From Dehalococcoidia bacterium (lineage in GTDB: Bacteria > Chloroflexota > Dehalococcoidia > UBA2979), in the NCBI GenBank assembly GCA_018700215.1, contig JABIST010000022.1, positions 1-5,545 on the forward strand: DNA of 5,545 nt. The letters are read 5' to 3'. Numbering within the stretch: position 1 is the stretch's first letter; every line of letters begins with the position of its first letter. The notes below the pieces were generated by a model. That model saw only the letters and a list, made by a program, of their open reading frames with translations. It was not told the DNA's origin and did not search any database. The position numbers and the translations under genes were made by a program. Shown piece after piece: positions 5,457 to 5,545 of the stretch.

Positions 5457-5545
5457 GTGAGCAGCGCTTCGACTTCGGCACGGGCGGGCATGGCTTCCTG
5501 GGCGCCGGGGCGGGTGACGCAGAGGGCGCCGGTGGCGGAGCCGAG
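5453..5545 (-). CDS. Ribokinase / PfkB-family sugar kinase, C-terminal fragment
   Basis: Only the last 30 codons are in the window; the gene continues beyond its right edge. The residues GSATGALCVTRPGAQ followed by MPARAEVEALL match the C-terminal helix, strand and tail of ribokinase-type PfkB kinases (family pattern A-x-x-A-x-x-VTRxGAQ-x-x-P-x-x-x-EV). The diagnostic GAGD catalytic motif would lie just outside the window, so the exact substrate (ribose or another sugar or nucleoside) cannot be stated. Its codons end mostly in C (about 22 of 30), as expected for a minus-strand gene here. The TAA stop (5453-5455) overlaps the TAG of the PdxH-like gene. Confidence 0.75.
   Translation of the reverse strand, partial: LGSATGALCVTRPGAQEAMPARAEVEALLT

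Overview
This is an ordinary housekeeping or secondary-metabolism stretch of a high-GC bacterial chromosome. It holds four complete genes and two genes cut by the window edges. Codons overwhelmingly end in G or C, and Shine-Dalgarno motifs of the GGAGG type precede most starts. No mobile element, phage gene, CRISPR array, tRNA or rRNA was seen. The gene mix (acylase, DinB-like protein, beta-CASP nuclease, PNPOx family, PfkB-type kinase) would suit Chloroflexota (Dehalococcoidia-like) or another GC-rich lineage, but this is a guess because no taxonomic marker is present.

Layout. (1) 3-2168, + strand: most of a penicillin-acylase-family Ntn hydrolase precursor, missing its N-terminus. (2) 2186-2653, + strand: a small DinB/maleylpyruvate-isomerase-like helical protein, 17 nt behind the acylase with its own ribosome binding site, so probably the same transcript. 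(3) 4103-2685, - strand: a metallo-beta-lactamase/beta-CASP ribonuclease converging on the DinB-like gene. (4) 4691-4281, - strand: a short secreted protein with a Sec signal peptide, one Asp-box-like motif and two cysteines. It is followed by three predicted hairpins, the last of which looks like a terminator. (5) 4869-5456, + strand: a pyridoxine/pyridoxamine 5'-phosphate oxidase family protein, divergent from gene 4 across a 177-nt intergenic region containing an inverted repeat and three helically spaced GATTNGG repeats. (6) 5545-5453, - strand: the last 30 codons of a ribokinase/PfkB-type sugar kinase, whose stop codon overlaps that of gene 5.

The genes do not form one pathway. The acylase and DinB-like genes are the only likely operon; the others are separate units. 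No new multi-gene system is evident. The points most worth checking are the regulatory repeats between genes 4 and 5, the non-canonical cofactor-site residues in the PdxH-like protein, the small secreted protein, and a G-rich + strand that forces + genes to use G-ending codons and - genes to use C-ending codons.
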